Shown in pieces: positions 33,237-46,560 of a stretch of DNA of 64,000 nt. The notes beneath the pieces are model-generated. The model was not told where the DNA came from, searched no databases, and was given only the letters and a program-made list of their open reading frames with translations. The stretch's first letter is position 1; the number at the start of each line of letters is the position of its first letter. Source of the stretch: Trichobilharzia regenti (taxonomy: Eukaryota; Platyhelminthes; Trematoda; Strigeidida; Schistosomatidae). The translations under genes were made by a program, and so were the position numbers. The stretch covers positions 123,471,809-123,535,808 of the forward strand of contig OX235264.1 in NCBI GenBank assembly GCA_944472135.2. The letters are read 5' to 3'.

Positions 33237-36200
33237 AATAATAATAATTTTTGCTTTATTCCATAAACAGTACTAATGATACAGCAAGGAATTTTCAGCA
33301 TTCAGTACAATATTGCATCTATTTACTCAAAAACGACAAAAAATTATAAATACACATTACATAATAATAATAATAAACGATTGTTACAGCAGCTACATAG
33401 CAAAATATTGTATGCATTACGGTGATAAATATGCATAAAGTACAAAATTGTAATAATAATAGTAATACCAACTAAATAAAATAGCAGAGTAATAATTAAA
33501 CGATAGAAAGTGTGACACCAAAAAACACAGAAAGATGAACGATGAAAGGGTCGATTCACTGTGCTAATTACATAGTAACTTGTAAGTTTCACGTCTAACA
33601 GAGTCTTCGTCACATAAAGTACGGCTAAATAGGGTATTGTAGAATTTCTATACTTAGTGGTACGAGCATATAACTTTTTATATTGACTTCTCGTCCTACC
33701 TGATGAGATACAAGGGGACAGGTGTGAATAAAGGGGGTGCAGAGGGTCTGACAGTATAGCCTTTGCCCATTTCGTACAGGAATTTATATGCCTCTCGACT
33801 ATAGTATTAGCGAGCTCATGCAGTGGCAGACCACAAGCTCTACTCACAGCATTTAATACTCTTCGTAATATGATATAATCTTTTTTGAGAAGCCCAGGAA
33901 AGATTAATGGAGAGCAATAGAGTACAATAGGTAAAATACAGGAGTTTAAAAATTGCAAAACTAAAGGTTGGTTGATACCTGATTGTCTTAACTTTTTAAT
34001 GTAGAAGGTAAGACGAAACATTTTCTTAGAGATAGATAAGATATGTGATGACCATGAAAGGTCAGAGGAAAGAACTAATCCAAGGTATTTAATGCTTGAT
34101 TTGGTTTCAATTTCCGTGCCATCTATGCTACAGGGATCATGAGAGTTAACTAGTTCAAGTAAGTCACGTCGATGCTTGAAAGTAAAGTCAAGCACCTGAC
34201 ATTTGGAAGGATTTAATATAAGACCATTTGACTTGGACCAGTTGTTGATGTCCAACAGAAAGCTATTAAGTTTGGAGCTGTCAGACTCGGAAGTGATAGG
34301 CAGTGATACAGTCAGATCATCTGCATATTTGACAAAGTTAGTTTCGTTTGAATGAGGCAGGTCATGTAGGAAGAAAGAAAAAAGAAAAGGAGAGAGGACA
34401 GCACCTTGTGGAACACCGGATTTTGTAAGCGAGGTAGAAGAAGATTTGCCGTTATATACAGTATACTGCATTCTATCAGAAAAATAGGAATGCAACCAAC
34501 TCTTAGCCCAGGATCCTGTTTGTGTCAACGATAGCTTATTTAACAAAAGGCCCCTAGGTACAGAGTCAAAAGCAGATGTGTAGTCTAAGAAAGCACTACG
34601 AACATATTTAGCACCTTTGTCTAAACAAGAGACAACATTGTGATATAAGACAACCGCAGCATCCAAGGTACTTCTACCATGTTTGTATGCAAATTGTTTA
34701 GGATCATTAAAAGGTTTCAAAGCGGGTTCAAGACGAAGTAAAAGTAATTTTTCCATCAATTTTAAAAAGGGGGAAGTAATTGCAATAGGCCGAAATTTAA
34801 TATCAGAACCAGAAGATGGTTTTGATATAGGGATAATTTTAATGTTTTTCCATGCAAAAGGTAGAACGTTACCGGAAAAAGAAGCATTAAAAATGTTAGT
34901 AAGAGGATAACACAAAATATCAGCACAATTCCTGAGGACAATGGCAGGTATGCCGTCAGGACCAAGGCTTTGAGAAGGCTTAAGAGACCGGAGACATTTA
35001 AGCACATCAAGGGTATTAAAACCACTAAAGTTATTGTCAATATGATTTGTATCATTTGGAAGGGTATCAACAGAAGAGCGTATGAAAGATTTATTAAGAG
35101 TGTCAACATTAAGAGATGGAACAGAAATACATCGCTTACCGTTAGTAATTTCTTTGAAAAGTTTCCATAAATTAGAAGGGGTTTTACATGACAAAAATCT
35201 TTGATTATATAAAACACTTAGTCTTTTCATTTCCAGTTTTATCAGAGTGTTTAACTTTTTTACACCAGGCTTATCATTTGTTTTGAACAACAGTTCTTTA
35301 TCTCTACGTAGCTTTTTGAGATATGGCGAAGATAAGCGATCAAATCGAATGAATAATGTTTCTTTAGGACAACATATTTCGAAACAGAATTTAAGATAAT
35401 CGGTAGTGTTTGTGATTGTTTCATCTAATGTTTGTTCTGTAAATAAGTCCCAGTTAGTGTCTTTCAACATGCATCTGAGCTTGTCTAGGTTGTCTTTTGA
35501 GTAGCATCTCCGTTGAACTTTACTGTAGAGGTGAGAGAGGACACCTTTGTGTGATTTGGAATATATTTTAGGCATTGCACGTATGATGCAGTGGTCAGAG
35601 TTAAGTAGAGGAGCACGTTTGCGAGCTTCATATATACCAACATCATTGATAAATACTAGATCCAGTGTTTTACCAAGACGGGTGGCAAAGTTAACAATAT
35701 TGTCATGACCAAGTGATATAAGGAAGGAGCAATCGCTTCCATTGAAGTCGCCAGTTACTATTGATAAAGAGTTCTCGAAGCAAGCTGCAGCAAAAGCGGT
35801 GAATTCATCAGCGAACATAGATAAATCCAATATGGTACAGCCAGGAGAGACATAAACATTAGAAATATAAATGAATTTGTATTTTGACAGGTGTTTCGGG
35901 CGACATCTCACAGTGATGCAATCAATGTAGTCATTCGAGAATTTGAAACAAACTTTGTTTGAAATGGACCATTTTGAGTGAATAAAAGTTGCAACACCTC
36001 CGCCACATTTTTTCTTGGAACAAACACGGTCTTGTCGAAAAACATTAAAATTGTTTAGAGACACAATATTGTCATCGTATGAGTCATGGAGCCAGGTTTC
36101 TTGTAGAGTGACAATACCAGTATTGTGGTAAATTCCGGACGACAACAGGGACTGAAAATCCAGAATTTTGTTAGGCAGGGACCGGCAGTTGGTACTAATG

Positions 36201-36456
36201 ATAACTGGAACAGTGGCGTGATGTATGGGTGTAGATTTTAATGCACGCTGCCAACCTACATGGTGCTTTCCTTGAGTTTATGGCAAATATGAACGTTTTT
36301 GTGTTTAAAACGTTTTATAAAATCCCGGGAGTGAATAATACGATTACAATGCGTAATGTGATATGTAAATCACCAATAAAATATGAGTAAATAAATGCAA
36401 AATATACATGGAATGTAGTAGCTCGAAATGTTCAAACAGGACGCCAAGGTCGTTCC
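33237..36456 (-). mobile_element. CR1-like non-LTR retrotransposon, unit 2
   Basis: Same insertion point, same 5' end and same 3' tail as 7089-10310, with a small number of substitutions (for example GTGCCTGAC against GCACCTGAC near 34193). It arose by duplication of the unit, not by a second insertion. Confidence 0.9.
33344..36145 (-). CDS. CR1-like LINE ORF2, leader frameshifted, domains intact
   Basis: The listed frame is 933 codons. In-frame coding continues upstream of the first Met to about 36265, so the complete endonuclease (STNCRSL, QETWL, TGDFNG, NSDH) and RT (FLDYTSAFD, GVPQGAVLSP, YADD) are present. A 1-nt loss in a T/C run near 36266-36271 (CTTTCC against CTTTTTC at 10120) puts the leader out of frame. 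The C-terminus differs from unit 1 through a change in the ATT repeat (LLLLLCNVYL), which again suggests that the end is untranslated tail. Confidence 0.85.
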   Translation of the reverse strand: MSSGIYHNTGIVTLQETWLHDSYDDNIVSLNNFNVFRQDRVCSKKKCGGGVATFIHSKWSISNKVCFKFSNDYIDCITVRCRPKHLSKYKFIYISNVYVSPGCTILDLSMFADEFTAFAAACFENSLSIVTGDFNGSDCSFLISLGHDNIVNFATRLGKTLDLVFINDVGIYEARKRAPLLNSDHCIIRAMPKIYSKSHKGVLSHLYSKVQRRCYSKDNLDKLRCMLKDTNWDLFTEQTLDETITNTTDYLKFCFEICCPKETLFIRFDRLSSPYLKKLRRDKELLFKTNDKPGVKKLNTLIKLEMKRLSVLYNQRFLSCKTPSNLWKLFKEITNGKRCISVPSLNVDTLNKSFIRSSVDTLPNDTNHIDNNFSGFNTLDVLKCLRSLKPSQSLGPDGIPAIVLRNCADILCYPLTNIFNASFSGNVLPFAWKNIKIIPISKPSSGSDIKFRPIAITSPFLKLMEKLLLLRLEPALKPFNDPKQFAYKHGRSTLDAAVVLYHNVVSCLDKGAKYVRSAFLDYTSAFDSVPRGLLLNKLSLTQTGSWAKSWLHSYFSDRMQYTVYNGKSSSTSLTKSGVPQGAVLSPFLFSFFLHDLPHSNETNFVKYADDLTVSLPITSESDSSKLNSFLLDINNWSKSNGLILNPSKCQVLDFTFKHRRDLLELVNSHDPCSIDGTEIETKSSIKYLGLVLSSDLSWSSHILSISKKMFRLTFYIKKLRQSGINQPLVLQFLNSCILPIVLYCSPLIFPGLLKKDYIILRRVLNAVSRACGLPLHELANTIVERHINSCTKWAKAILSDPLHPLYSHLSPCISSGRTRSQYKKLYARTTKYRNSTIPYLAVLYVTKTLLDVKLTSYYVISTVNRPFHRSSFCVFWCHTFYRLIITLLFYLVGITIIITILYFMHIYHRNAYNILLCSCCNNRLLLLLCNVYL

Positions 36457-37311
36457 GTTGAGGTGTGTTAGACGATTTATTAGAAGTCAATCTGAGCTAC
36501 GACAATCTATGCAATAAAGCCTCACCTTGAATTGACTGAGTGATGATTCCATTAAATTAACAGGGAATCGTGGTTTTATATAAGCAGTACTCGATTCTTC
36601 AATGAGATATCATGTATCGCGTCATCACAATGACTAAACATTGGGTTCTACTGAATGCTTGACGGGAGCTCTTTGTGTTTTGTCTTATAGACAGTGCCGA
36701 ATTTCTTTTGTCGTTGACCCCCAGCTGTTGTGAAATTCATGTGACAAAGTGATGTGTATTAGTGCATTTCAGTGTATCGTTCCACAGATGGTATTCCATG
36801 AAGCAGGTGTTTCTCAATTATGTGATATTTCGCATTATTTGTTTCACAGCGTAGTCAGAACAAGATTGTGATGAATGTGTTATCATACTCTGTGTGAAAT
36901 CATTCAGATGATATAGCGTCAATGTAGTCGAGCTAAAATAAGCGGTGAAACTACTTCATGACAATTGTGTGCAACTACTTGATGAGTTCGAATCAATGTG
37001 CAGTTGACCAATAATCAGAGAATGTGAGAACCATGGTATCAACTATATGTATGGATGCAGAATCATCGAATAATTTCATTCAAAGTCATGCATGCACACC
37101 ATAACACCTGAGTGCAATGCAGTTCTTGCCTTTATGCCAGGTATGTACTATGACAATTGCGGGACGGGATTGATAATTCCAATGACTGCGATGAGTGTAC
37201 AGTAATGTAGTTATGCACGGGTACTTCACAATTAACTGTCTAGTTATCCATCACATTATACGAGCAGAAGTGTATCTGAATAGCTGAACACTCACCACAA
37301 TCATCAGGACT

Positions 37312-39040
37312 GATTGTATGAATACGTGCTTGTGAGAATGAACAGGGTGTGTGTTTGAAACAACTTTGTTTGTAGGACAATTATAGATCATCAACTCATT
37401 AGTGCATTTCAAAATGGAGAATATACCAGTAATTTTCCTCTCTGACTGTTGCTGTACACATCATGGTGACTCGGATTAGAGTGAAATTTCTTACATATGC
37501 CTATGCACCGACATTGAATGAGATGTCAATGTTTATCTTTGTCAAAGCCGTTATGATGCAGTAATTTTAGGCAATTCGTGTTTGAGTTGACGATATCCCT
37601 ACACTGCTGATTTGTCATTGAACCTACAGAATTATATTCATAATATTTGTACACACAAAATTCACATATAGGCATTGAATCACGTGAGTACCCAGCCTTT
37701 CGGTGACACCTCCTGACACCTTAGGAGCTTCCATAATTGAGTGATGACGATGATTAGTTTTGAGTAATACAGTGGGTTTTTTGATTCCTTATTTTCGCTA
37801 CCGAATTACGTTACTTCTGATACGCATGCGTAGACACTGAGACACACCGACTCCAGTCGACAGCCAATACTTGATTCGATCCGATGCATTTGCTCGTGTT
37901 TTCTTATGCAGCCGATGCTTCCGCTCATCAAAATAGACTTATTGATTATTGACACATGGATACTGCTCACTTTGCCAATGTATCAATGAATATTTGTGTA
38001 TATTTTTGATGAATCCTCGGCGTTTTGTTCCCAGCTGTCTGTCAAATTATTACATGGGATATAATTTTTAGGAATGTGGTGGTTATCAGCAGGAAGCATT
38101 TCCTGATCTAGGTTACGTGTTGGTTAACACTAGTCTGCAACGCATAGCTGCGACAATCAATGGACTCAGGTTCAAAACCGCGTCAATCAGTGCTGCAGTG
38201 TAAGTGGTCGCCACTGAGCCAGAATTTCATTATCGCGAATCAATTATCGAAAATCACCATCGAAATGTTTCATTGGACATCACGTAGTTAATAAAAGGTA
38301 TTCTTCAGGGACCTGGTACCAAGGATTTAATATTTGACATTCTGCATCAATTCTCATCTGGAAGAATTTTCGCCAGGATATACGATGCCTGTTTACACTA
38401 AATTTATTAAATCTACTAGTATTTCCGAAATCAAAATTGGAAGCAACTATTCACGACTGTGAGTGAATTTCGTGAGAATATCCACCTTTTTCTCCTCTTA
38501 ATAACATTCTGGGACTCACACGCAGAATCCAATTAAAATATGCACACCACACACACATTTGTGAATAGATATTTCCCACAGTTGATGACAGACAACACAC
38601 ATTCCTGAAACGTTTGAACTACAGTGAAACCTCTGTAACAACCTCACGAAATATTCTCAAGTAGTCCTCACTACAATTCACGTGAGTAAGAATGTGGTCA
38701 CATCCCTCCGTATACAATTTGACCACTCAACTAATTGCTTTCTGTGAACAAACAACACATCCTTTTGGGAAATAGATACCATATTTCTGAGTTCTCAACA
38801 GTTTGCATAAGCTTCTAGAAGACAATGTGTGGATGACTTCTTCATTTAGTAACTGCTGGTACTGTCATGCATTACAATGTACATTGTTTGAGTATAGTGT
38901 CTATACTTTCTACTCAGTCTGGGTTGTTCCAAGTTACAATAACTTCAAACGTAACAGTTTTACTCTTAGAACGCGTTTCAGTTTAGACAGGATTGAAACA
39001 TTTACCAAGACAAATCTGACTTTCACACAAGTGAGAATGA
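37312..39040. other. Gene-poor linker, unit 2
   Basis: Counterpart of 11166-12880. Differences include an extra GTAGTCCTC near 38660 and a rewritten stretch at 37690-37725. No gene seen. Confidence 0.5.
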
Positions 39041-39044
39041 ACAA

Positions 39045-39660
39045 AATTTCCAGTAACTATAGACAAGGAGTTTCCGAAGCAGGTGGCAGCAAGGGAGGTA
39101 AATTCATCTGCAAATAAAAACAATTCTATGGAATAGCATCCAAGAGCAATATAAATGTTCGAGGTGAAAATGTATTTGTATTTTGACAAATGTTTAGGTC
39201 GACACTTTACGGTGAGACAGTCAAAAATGTCACTAGAGAATATGAAACATACATTATTAGACGTACACCGTTAGGAATTGATGAAGATGGCGACACCGCC
39301 ACCGCGTTTCTTTCTTGAACTACATGGATCATGTCTGAATAATTTCGATTCATTTAGATATACTAGATTGTCATCATATAGATCATGTAGCAATGCTTCT
39401 TCAAGTGATATGTTCCCAGTATTATGATATATGGTGGAAGACACAAGTGATAGAAGATAGTTAATTTTAGCTGATACGTAGCGACCATTAGTACTCAAAA
39501 TTGTGGGAACAGTCATGAATTTAGTAGGGGTATTTGTAACGCTCTTAGCCAGCCGGCATGATGCATGTTTTGTCTTTTTTATGGAGTTGCAATAGGTTTT
39601 AAGGATGCTAAATATTCACGAGAATAAATAATCCGATTAGAGGTCATATTTGAATAAGAT
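39045..39660 (-). pseudogene. Old CR1-like LINE endonuclease fragment, unit 2
   Basis: Counterpart of 12890-13500. Here the N-terminal part reads on through HDPCSSRKKRGGGVAIFINS (39325-39271), which restores alignment to the SKKKCGGGVATF block of the full element. A 1-nt difference in unit 1 (near 13150) shifts this frame. The RT portion is absent. Confidence 0.85.
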
Positions 39661-40089
39661 TTAGCAAATTAAAATGAATCGGAAATGAGAGACTAGATGA
39701 AATATGATTTGGAATGTTTAAGGTATTTGGTAGCCCAAGATTTAAATAGACCTATTAACCATTCCCTCGATAAACACAGCAAAATTCAAATAATCAGTAA
39801 CTTAATATGAAGACAGTGACAGCGTGTTGAGTGTACTGACTTCAAGTGCAACAGTCTGCAGCATGAAATCGAAATGGTGCACTCCAATACAAGTGCACTC
39901 TGAGAAGCCGTACATCGAACTTTCGTCTTCAGAACTAGTCTTAAACACTCTCAGACAAATGTGGCACATTTTTAATTTAATTAGCATTCCCATTATTGAG
40001 AACGAGGAAATTCAAGGGTGGTGACGTGATACAGTAGATAATTTTGCGACATTTAACTTAATATTGTTAGAGGCGAAAGCAATCTCACC

Positions 40090-40650
40090 ACCTGATACGC
40101 TTCTAGTATTGTGAAATTTGATGTGCATACTCTATGCTTTCAAAATATATCGGAAATCTTTAAAGTATTTATATCATAGAAAGTGCTCTCACTCTTTAAG
40201 CAGCATATTCCTGAAATGGTTAACCCAGGATTTGTGTATACGAGACATGATTTATTCACGGGAAGCATCATTCAAGTGCAAATAAAGATTAATGCAACAC
40301 GGTAGCCTCTCCCTTGACATTAATAGATGACTTCAGTTAAATTTAATGTTGTATGCGTTACAATCTGGCTGTAAACTGTTACTTATATAACTCATCAGCC
40401 GACACTTTATATCTTTGTGTTACACAAAAAAACAGTATGCAAATATTTTCTAATTCAAGAAAAAATGCAAGTAGTCAGCGAAAACAATCCAACGTAAAAC
40501 ATATGCGGGAGGAGACTTCGATTGGTTCGAAACACACGAAAAATCAGAACTTCGAGATATTTTATGTATATGATCAAATTTCCCATTGATAATTCATCCA
40601 GAACAGGTTTGAGATCACCACATTCGATTATATTATCCATCTCTCAATAT
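40090..40650 (+). repeat. Dispersed module M, unit 2 solitary-gene copy
   Basis: Counterpart of 13940-14500. It differs in a cluster of changes at 40490-40560 (GTAGTCAGCGAAAACAATCC, GGTTCGAAACACACG). Confidence 0.5.
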
Positions 40651-40659
40651 AGATATTCA

Positions 40660-40789
40660 ATAAAACGCAAGGCCAATACGTCTTGAGACACTTCAGCATG
40701 AATTGTTGGCTGGTGGAGAGAAAAACGGTATAAATATGGGTTGTTTAAAATCGTCATGTTTAACAGCTTGTCAATCAATATCCACAGAA
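40660..40789 (+). promoter_or_regulatory. Truncated promoter of the solitary gene, unit 2
   Basis: Same structure as 14521-14634. AAAAACGG is followed by TATAAATA from 40729, 61 bp before the ATG. Confidence 0.6.
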
Positions 40790-41039
40790 ATGAGAAAGCA
40801 GCCGAAATGTCTACGATCTAGATTGGCCATCGGTGTCGTCATCTTCCTCATCCAAGTGATCACAGTGTTCGCCGCTGTGGCACAGGACACTGTTCCAATT
40901 GACAAACGTGAGTAATTCAAGATAATTCAACTAATTGACTAATTGTTGATGATATGAATTTGTTGTGTATGAAGTGCCTTCAACGTCTGTTTTGTCTTTT
41001 GGTTCCATTTCATCAGGGTCACGATTGAGGTTGCAGTGA
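40790..41039 (+). CDS. Putative small secreted peptide, solitary copy, unit 2
   Basis: Exon 1 is 40790-40907, intron 40908-41016, exon 2 from 41017 to the TGA at 41037-41039. The N-terminus MRKQPKCLRS is shared only with the copy at 14635. After the short stop, the longer frame carries a different deletion (GAGGGAGAA), and the potential second donor GTATGT is altered to GTGAGT. The downstream Cys segment is therefore disrupted in an independent way. AATAAA is at 41147-41152. Confidence 0.7.
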
Positions 41040-41589
41040 TTGGTGGCTTAGTCAACGAGGGAGAATCGCATCACCTGTATTTGTAATGTGAGTAGTTCAG
41101 TAGATTAACATTTTGCTTGTAATCATTTTGTGCAGTGTGATGTAATAATAAACATATTTGTCTATTCACTGTGTTCTGCATCTCGATTTCTGCTCGCTAT
41201 TACTTCTGTGAAAATTGATGGATGTTGAAATTGTGTGGGCTAGTGCAATGATTGTCATTTTCTCAAATCTCGATGTCACCACTCACTGATGAACGTCATT
41301 TGAATGTGTTCGATACGTCAGGCATTCCACTGCGTGTAACCGACACAAGATTTCAATTAACTAGTGGTTGTGGAGTGTTAGACGATTTATTAGAAGTCAA
41401 TCTGAGCTGTGACTATCAACGTAACAAAGCCTCACCCTGAATTGACTGAGTGATGATTCTATTAAATTAACAGCCAGTTGTGACTTTAAATAAGCTGTAT
41501 AAGATTGGTGCATAAATTCTAAATAATTTCAAACTGTTCAGAAAATATCAGTGTAGTTCATTCTTATTTCTGTGAAAAACGCACTTCAT

Positions 41590-43140
41590 CAGTGGCAGCT
41601 CCGACGTTTGAGACTATAGGAACTAGGAACAACTCACATTATGCAGACAACATAGTGAGTTTACTCAGGTAGACGTACACTGTTTTGCATGACAACATCA
41701 GGAATTAGAAGATGAAGTAAACGTCATCTGAAAATTGAAATGAAGAATAGGGTAAAAAGGCCACATCAGACAAAATTGAATTTAATTTGAAATGTCATCT
41801 TGAAGTGTTAACATACAGATAGGAACTCGGAAATACGACAGGTACACCTCGATTGAACGCTGTGTTTCTTCACAGAGAGCAAATTATCAGGTGGTCAAAT
41901 TGTTAAGCTAAACACGTGAACACCTTCTCACTCACGTGAATTGAAAACGAATAACCTGATCATATTATGTGAGGTTGTTACAGATGTTTCACTGTAGTTC
42001 ACACGCTTCAGGAATGTGTGTTTCTATTATCAAAATATCTATTGACAAATGCGTGTGGCGTTTATATTCTGATCAGATTTTGCGTGTGAGGATAAAGTTG
42101 TTTTTAAGAGTAAGAGAGGGTCAATATTTGTAAATAGTTGGTTTCAGTTTGAATTTCGTTTATCCTGGTGTTGTTGGCGATTGCTTCATTCAAACATATA
42201 ATCAAATAATAATAATTGATATCCTGTGAAGCTAGTCAGCTCTGTGTGAGCCTTTATGAACTGCATCATTATGCGTACAAACACTTTTATGTCTAATGCA
42301 AGGAGTGTTTATGATCAAGTCGATAGCCATTGCAGATGTTGAAGACAGTAAGTTTGAAAGGACGAAACGCAGAATTTGTGTAGTTCAGCACATCATTACT
42401 GCAATCATTAGAAACACTCCACAGATATCGAGTGAAGTGAATAACGATATCTCCCGGGAAATAAACACTGAGATATGCATATATCGGCCAGACGAAATGT
42501 ATATGCAAAATCTGCATATCGTTGAGGAACAATTTTGCATGGCGTAAAGGAACGAGAGAACTGACATGATAGTGTCAGATTCCAAGAAAGCTGGAGTTGC
42601 GATATGCCCCTCGAAGACAGAAATGATGATTATGCTGAATCAACAACATTGACAAACATTATATTCCTTCACCAAAATAAATGAATGTGCAAAATGGAGT
42701 CAGGATTTAACACAGTGCTCAGGATTTATGCTTATAACGGTAAACAGCAAAAGCCGAAGTCACTTTGAGGAATTGGAAAGCGGCACTTTCCCGTCTTTAA
42801 AGGCAATTGTAGAATGCTTTCGATCGACGCGGACGAAAATGAAAAGCCAGTATCAGTTACTACACTGAAATCCATGTGTCGAGTACCAGCATCCCTATGA
42901 TCTCAAACACTAAATTCGAGTTAGTGCCTTCATAAATTTACAAGTTTGGTGTACAAATAATGCAAGCAACCGCGTGTCAGACAACAAAAAGTGTGGCTAG
43001 TCAATATGCAAACAACAGTGGGGATAGGCTGCACATACTTTGTGGACAATTCCATATCGATTAGAATCCGAATTTTGAGCGACGGGTTAGACGTGTTAAA
43101 GAGACTTGAACACGTTGGTTTTAGGATAAGGCAAATATTT
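41590..43140. repeat. Inverted repeat arm, left, unit 2
   Basis: Reverse complement of about 44870-46560. ACGTGAATTG at 41934-41943 pairs with 46141-46150, giving an axis near 44042. Counterpart of 15430-16990. Confidence 0.75.
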
Positions 43141-44618
43141 ATGGGCAGCTGTGAGATCAGCTTGAGATGATGAGTTCCATGGATATGTGGCAACATGATC
43201 CTATCCTGCAAACGACATTCTAAGAATGTCTCTGTGTGAAGTGAAATACAAATAATTCCTCGGATGATCTTTTCTAACCACAAATTTATTAGAGGCGGAT
43301 ATGACAGAAAGGCATTTTACTCATTTCGTAACACTGTTGGAATCACATACAAATGAAATCACGTCGACCTTCGGTTAGTGATTTCATTTCTGTATACATG
43401 CTCGTATTGTTCTTGGTATTCTCTTCTGCAATAAATCGGAAACTCGGAAGAAATCCATCTGAATACGGAATCATTGAATTGTCAGGGTTCAACTGTGTAC
43501 TGCACTGTAAAACGATGCTGAATATACTGACAAGGCCATCTGAATTCTCCAGTGAACACATTTCGTTCATTCTCACTTGTGTGAAAGACAGCCGTGCTAC
43601 GTTATCTTTGGAAATGTTTCAATCCACCCTATTCTGAAATGCATTCGTAGAGTAGAAACTGATATACCTGAGTTTATTGGAACAACTCGGAAATAAGGTA
43701 TCTGTTTCTTCATTGGATCTGTTGTTTGTTCACAGAAAGCAATTCACGTGAATCGAAGGAAAATACACTGAGCAAACTATGTGGAGTTATTGGAGATGTT
43801 GCACTCTGGTTCACACGTTTGAGGAATGTGTGTTGTTTGGTATCAACTGTGAGAAGTATCGGTTTACAAATGCGTGTGATTTGCATACTCTAATTATATT
43901 TTGCTTGTGAGGCTAATGCTTTTTTAGGAGTAATTGATGATAGATAATCTCAAGATATTTCACCCATAGTTGAGAATAGTTGGTTCCAATTTCGATTTCT
44001 GATATACTAGTTTTGCGAAATTCATTGCACACCAGCATCGTATTTACTGGTCAAATCCCTCCTGGATGAGAATTAATGCAGCATGTCAAATACAAAATAC
44101 CTAAGTGCAAGGCCTCCTGACGAACTCCCCCAACCATCTGATATCAACAATTCCAATGCTGCAATCAATATTTCCAATATTGTCTTTAACAAGTTCATTT
44201 GCAGCAGCGAATTTCTGATTCACTGGTAACAGCCTACACTGCAGCACTGATTGATGCCGTTTCGAATCTCAGTTCTTTGAGTGCACAGCTTTAGAATGCT
44301 GGCTAGTGTCAACTAGCACAAAACTTGGGTCAGGAAATGCTTCGTGTTGATTGATTTCAACCGTCTACTATCTAGACAGCCTTTAATGAATATCCTGTAT
44401 AGCTAGTCAGCTGTATGTGGAACATTTCTATGGCGTATACCATCATGCGTACAAATACATGTATGGTGTATCGACGCAGTGATTTAAGTTGTGGATTTGC
44501 GCAAATTCAGCAAGGTACGCTGGTTACGCGTGATTCAGAAACACAAAGAAATTTGTTCTGCAGACTGGCGAGAAACGATCAATCCACGAATTGTTTGTAT
44601 TTCCCTTAACGTTAGCCA
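43141..44618. other. Loop of the unit 2 inverted repeat
   Basis: Counterpart of 16991-18620, shorter by the stretch missing near 43680. It contains the same 77-codon minus ORF (43343-43576) with several replacements. Function not recognised. Confidence 0.45.
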
Positions 44619-44782
44619 TTCTTTCTTTCTTTTTGATTACAGCTCTATTCGACACTGTATTTTTGGTACAAGTATGGAATTCTCAGCTGAGATATCGGTA
44701 GCAGGCCAACCATAAATATCAGGTGTGCGTCGGCAGGAGATCGAAACTCGGACCATGGTCCTAACCACTGTGCCACCATCGT
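44619..44782 (-). mobile_element. tRNA-derived SINE in the inverted-repeat loop, unit 2
   Basis: Same insertion as 18621-18784, with AAAG-type tail near 44619 and A-box block GATGGTGGCACAGTGGTTAG near 44782. Confidence 0.75.
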
Positions 44783-44869
44783 TTGTGGAATGGGGTCATT
44801 TTGCCACATCTCCAGTGAACTGCGTGTCACCCATCATCTCAAGCTGGTCGCGTAGCTGCGCATAACTAT

Positions 44870-46560
44870 TTGTCTAATCCTAAACTAATGCATCGATGTC
44901 TTTCTAACAGGTTTAACTCGTCGCTTCAAATCTGGATTCTACACCATGTGGAATGTCCGCAAAGTATGTGCAGCCTATCCTCACTTCCGTTTGCATATTG
45001 GCTGGGCACAGTTTCTTGCCTGCTAGGTGGCTACTTGCATTACCTGTTTATTGACTCCTCATTTTGACTATTTGCCTCCACTATCAAGCGACATCTGGAC
45101 ACTTCGAAGCTTACAGCCTAAAATACCAGTGGCAATGCGTGCACCATATATATCAAATATATGAGATTAATGTCTCATCAATAGTGTTTGAAATCATTCA
45201 GGTTATGGTCCTCGACACACGGATTTCAGCATTTTAACTTATTCTGACCTTTACATTATTGTCCGCGTCAATCGAATTTGATAGCATTCAACAATTGTCT
45301 TCAAGGACGGGAAAGTACCACTTTAACATTCCTCACACTGACTTCGACTGATGCTGTTTGTTGTTACAAGCATCAATCCTAGACACTGTGGTAGCACGTA
45401 ATTCTTTCATGCACATTTATTTATTCTGATAAAATGACACAATGTTTTGTCAATGTTGTTGATTCAGCATCATAATCAGCTCTGTCTTTTCTGTGCATAT
45501 CATAACTACTGCGTTCGCGTAATCTCTGACACTTTCCTGTCAGCTTTCGATCCCTTTGACGCCACGCAAAATAAATCATAAGCGATATGCAGATTTTGCA
45601 TATACATTTCGTTTGGCCGACATATGCATATCTCAGTGTTTATTTCCAAGAAGATATAGTGGTTCACTTAACTTGAGATCTGTGGAGTGTTTCTAATCGA
45701 TTGCAGTGATGATGTGCTGAACTACACAATTTCTGCGTGTCGTCCTTTCAAACTTACTGTCTTCAACATCTGCCATGGCTATCGACTTGATCATAAACAC
45801 TCCTTGCATTAGACATAAACGTGTTTGTACGCATGATGATGCAGTTCATAAAGGCTCAAACAGAGCTGACTAGATTCACAGGATATGAATTATTATCATT
45901 TGATTATACGTTGGTATGAAGCAATCGCCAACAACACCAGGATCAATTATTTGCAAATATTGACCCTCTCTTTCTCTTAAAAACAACTTTATCCTCACAC
46001 GCAAAATCTGATCAGAATATAAACGCCACACGCATTTGTGAATAGATATTTTGATAATAGAAACACACATTCCTGAAGCGTGTGAACTACAGTGAAACAT
46101 CTGTAACAACCTCAAATAATATGATCAGGTTATTCGTTTTCAATTCACGTGAGTGAGAAGGTGTTCACGTGTTTAGCTTAACAATTTGACCACCTGATAG
46201 TTTGCTCTCTGTGAAGAAACACAGCGTTCAATCGAGGTGTACCTGTCATATTTCCGAGTTCCTATCTGTATGTTAACACTTCAAGATGACAGTTCAAATC
46301 CAATTCAATTTGGTCTGATGAGGCCTTTTTTCGCTGTTCTTCATTTCAATCTTCAGATGACGTTTTCTTCATCTTATAATTCCTGATGTTGTCATGCAAA
46401 ACAGTGTCCGTCTACCTGAGTAAACTCACTATGCTGTCTGCATAATGTGAGTTGTTCCGAGTTCCTATAACCTCAGATGTTGCAGGTGCCACGATTGATG
46501 TGCGTTTCATGTTATGGTGTATTTTGATATCTCGCGAGGAGAAGCATAACAGCTGTTTTT
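44870..46560. repeat. Inverted repeat arm, right, unit 2, uninterrupted
   Basis: Counterpart of 18870-22230 without the RTE element. It contains the single-copy target sequence at 45420-45432. Confidence 0.75.
45420..45432. other. Empty target site of the RTE insertion
   Basis: TTTATTCTGATAA occurs once here, in the context CACATTTATTTATTCTGAT. The same 13 bp flank the RTE element in unit 1 on both sides. The unit 3 arm also lacks the insert (60749-60761, with one substitution). Confidence 0.9.

Larger units (their letters stand above)
30810..37311. repeat. Palindrome centred on gene pair 2, interrupted by a LINE
   Basis: Unit 2 equivalent of the palindrome at 4660-11165, with its axis near 32441. 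The LINE at 33237-36456 sits in the right arm, and segment S resumes inverted from 36457. Confidence 0.8.
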